Positions 62,112-64,000 of a stretch of 64,000 nt of DNA are shown piece by piece. Each line of letters begins with the position of its first letter. Position 1 is the first letter of the stretch. Made by a program: the position numbers and the translations under genes. The DNA is taken from NCBI RefSeq assembly GCF_018861295.1, contig NZ_JAHLDM010000027.1, positions 1 to 64,000 on the forward strand. Direction: 5' to 3'. The notes under the pieces were generated by a model. That model was not told where the DNA came from. It searched no databases and saw only the letters and a list, made by a program, of their open reading frames with translations. This DNA is from Clostridium_AD estertheticum_D (GTDB taxonomy: Bacteria > Bacillota > Clostridia > Clostridiales > Clostridiaceae).

Positions 62112-63235
62112 ATATCTTTTAAAGCTTCAATAAGGTTTTCTATATCTTCTAAATTATTGAAATATCCTGGACTTATTCTAACTGTGCCTCTTTGACTTGT
62201 ACCAATTATATTGTGTATTAGTGATGCACAGTGAAAGCCTGTTCTAACTGCTATTCCTTTTTTATTAAGCAAATCTCCTACTTCAGATGCATCTACATTT
62301 TCTATGTTTAAAGAAACTACCGCTCCTCTGTTTTTATAATCAGTTCCTCCATAAATTTTAATATAAGATAATTTTTTTAATTCATTTACTAAATATTCCA
62401 CTAACATAATTTCATGGTTCCTTATATTTTCTATTCCAATTTTTTTAATGAACCTTATTCCTTCATACAATCCTGCTATTCCAGGTGTATTTAAGGTTCC
62501 ACTTTCGAATTTATCAGGTAAAAAGTCAGGTTGCTTCATTGACAATGAATCACTTCCAGTTCCTCCTTGAATAAATGAATCCAGATTGACACCTTCTTTT
62601 ATATAAAGCCCCCCAGTACCTTGTGGCCCATATAATCCTTTATGACCAGGAAAAGCTAATAAGTCAATATTATCAAGTACTACATCTATTGGTATTACGC
62701 CAGCACTCTGAGACGCGTCAACCATAAATATTATTCCTGATTCTTTTGCGATTTGTCCTATTGAACGTATATCTTGGATTGTTCCTAACACATTTGAAGT
62801 ATGATTTATTATAATTGCTTTGGTCTTTCTACGTATCTTCTTTTTTAGGTTATTAATATTTAAATACCCATTTTCATCAACACCCAAAAGAGTAAATGTT
62901 ATTCCCTTTTTACTTAGGTAATTTAATGGTCTTAAAACCGAATTATGCTCAATTACTGTACTAATAACATGATCTCCTGGTTTTAGTATTCCTTTTATAC
63001 CTATATTTAAAGATTCAGTAGCATTACAAGTAAAAACAATGTTTAATAGGTTAGGAATGTTGAAAAGTTCACTTAACTCTTGCCTTGTATCCATAATTTT
63101 AGAGGAAGCCTCAATGACCATATCATGAGAGCCTCTACCTGGATTTGCAGCATAATTTTCCATGCACTTTAATACTTCGGAATAGACCCCCACTGGTTTG
63201 GGAAAACTTGTGGCAGCATTATCAAGATATATCAT
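62087..63235 (-). CDS. Cysteine desulfurase-like PLP enzyme (TIGR01977-type aminotransferase class V)
   Basis: 382 residues. Starts MIYLDNAATSFPKP, the hallmark of the NifS/SufS fold. PLP-binding His in NHTSN region, Asp in FMVDASQSAGV, and the Schiff-base Lys in AFPGHKGLYGPQG near 203. The active-site Cys lies in RTGFHCASLIHNIIGT near 336, so sulfur or selenium transfer is possible. This subtype (as opposed to housekeeping IscS) is commonly paired with a DUF3343 gene; here that gene is at 57.3-57.6 kb. RBS AGGAGG. Single gene. Confidence 0.87.
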   Translation of the reverse strand: MIYLDNAATSFPKPVGVYSEVLKCMENYAANPGRGSHDMVIEASSKIMDTRQELSELFNIPNLLNIVFTCNATESLNIGIKGILKPGDHVISTVIEHNSVLRPLNYLSKKGITFTLLGVDENGYLNINNLKKKIRRKTKAIIINHTSNVLGTIQDIRSIGQIAKESGIIFMVDASQSAGVIPIDVVLDNIDLLAFPGHKGLYGPQGTGGLYIKEGVNLDSFIQGGTGSDSLSMKQPDFLPDKFESGTLNTPGIAGLYEGIRFIKKIGIENIRNHEIMLVEYLVNELKKLSYIKIYGGTDYKNRGAVVSLNIENVDASEVGDLLNKKGIAVRTGFHCASLIHNIIGTSQRGTVRISPGYFNNLEDIENLIEALKDIHEKRPFL

Positions 63236-63538
63236 AAAACCCTCCTATTTTGTTTATATAATTTTATTGTTTATATAATATAAATATTTTGATATGCTTA
63301 ATATTATGCTTAATATAATATTAACTTTTCTCTTTTTAATTTGTCACTAGCCTTTAATCATAGTTTGATATTATAATTTACACTAGGAATTTTAATAGAA
63401 ATACAAAAAAAATAAACCCCCTAAAATAGGAGCTCATTTTTAAATTAATATTAATTAAGTTTGGGTATTACCTTATAAATAATTTATCTGAAACTCCCAC
63501 CCATAAATGAATGGGGTTCTTGAATACTAAATAACATT
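63236..63538. other. Spacer with an IS200/IS605-like end hairpin
   Basis: About 300 bases without a gene. On the minus strand 63525 to 63491 read TCAAGAACCCCATT, then CATTTATGGGTGGGAGTTTC, a short stem flanked by conserved ends that closely resembles the right end (and TnpB guide RNA end) of clostridial IS200/IS605 elements. No TnpA or TnpB gene is present, so it would be a solitary relic. It may also act as a terminator for the small gene at 63539. Confidence 0.45.
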
Positions 63539-63697
63539 TTATTTATCGAATAAACCGCCAGTTTTTTTAGTGCTTCTTGCTGCTTTGCTTTTTTTACCAA
63601 TTACCTTAGTAGCTCTTGAAAGTCCACTTTGCTCAGAACTTTTCTTTTTCTTTTCCTCAATAATTTTTTTCATCATTTCAATATTATTACTTGACAT
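63539..63697 (-). CDS. Small basic protein, 52 residues
   Basis: ATG at 63697 follows AAGGAGGAAGAATTT, so the true start is here and not 34 codons upstream. Reads MSSNNIEMMKKIIEEKKKKS, then SGLSRATKVIGKKSKAARST, and ends KKTGGLFDK. Very lysine-rich and probably nucleic-acid associated. I believe similar short proteins ending in GLFDK occur across clostridia, without known function. Given the spore genes nearby a role in the spore is possible but not shown. Confidence 0.65.
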   Translation of the reverse strand: MSSNNIEMMKKIIEEKKKKSSEQSGLSRATKVIGKKSKAARSTKKTGGLFDK

Positions 63698-64000
63698 AAA
63701 TTCTTCCTCCTTCGGCAGCAAATCAAGAATGGTAGATACTATAGAATTTATGTTCCAATTTATAATTTCCACATTTTCATTATATATATTCAAACTCAAC
63801 TTGTTGTGTTCTCTACTAATCAGTTTATCTTAGTTCTTAGATAATTTCAATATAATATTATAAAATAACAGAGAATTTGTTCAAAATTACTATTTAATAT
63901 TATAATATATCTTAGTTTACATGATTATAGAGCCTAATGAGTAATATTATCTAATTTAATAAGTACATTCTTATATCCTAGTTTTATAATTTCATTGTTA

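Overview
The window is very AT-rich DNA with strong AGGAGG-type ribosome binding sites, A/T-ending codons, spore-type promoters and clostridial families (DUF4489, DUF3343, FeFe hydrogenase-like protein, DUF362). It fits the chromosome of an anaerobic spore-former of Clostridium sensu stricto. I see no rRNA, tRNA or CRISPR array.

Layout. 0-1.3 kb: the edge of a phage-tail/VgrG-like contractile injection locus. 1.8-3.9 kb: a GntR (YtrA-type) regulator with an ABC transporter and a 31-residue membrane peptide. 4-9.4 kb: a methyltransferase, a ClpX-like ATPase without the zinc domain, an iron-only hydrogenase-like protein and a peptide deformylase homologue. 9.5-14.7 kb: a two-component system with an ABC/FtsX transporter. 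This module lies between two near-identical deformylase copies. 15.8-24.2 kb: carbohydrate use, with a secreted glycosidase, an AraC regulator, an alpha-galactosidase and a sugar ABC transporter whose first permease has an in-frame stop. 24.7-27.6 kb: a multidrug ABC exporter and a decayed DUF362 ferredoxin gene.

28.5-44.7 kb is an accessory, defence-like island, nearly all on the minus strand. It holds a 311-residue protein I cannot name, a GajA/GajB (Gabija) pair, a broken DUF262 gene, a broken serine recombinase, an intact GmrSD-type (DUF262+DUF1524) endonuclease, a broken metallophosphoesterase, a TIR-domain protein, a membrane-anchored HEPN-like gene broken by a (TA)n frameshift and an amber codon, a nitroreductase, and a ribbon-helix-helix/coiled-coil protein of plasmid type. 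The many decayed genes, long gene-free gaps and inverted repeats suggest repeated insertion and loss.

45.2-53.6 kb carries a Bce-type peptide-antibiotic module (BceAB-like on minus, BceRS-like on plus, plus a 47-residue membrane peptide), a second two-component system, a small XRE regulator and an ArsC/Spx-fold protein. 53.7-55.6 kb has an ion-transporter-type permease and a small conserved protein.

55.7-62.1 kb looks like a late-sporulation, spore-surface locus. It has two beta-propeller proteins (one with a long coiled coil), two tandem paralogous cysteine-rich proteins, a DUF4489 protein with a CD repeat, and a DUF3343 protein. Four genes have upstream sequences that match AC-N16-CATAnnnTA, the sigma-K pattern. 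A cysteine desulfurase-like gene follows at 62.1-63.2 kb; this type usually sits beside DUF3343, so the spore genes appear to separate that pair. All family names come from reading the sequence; no database search was run.
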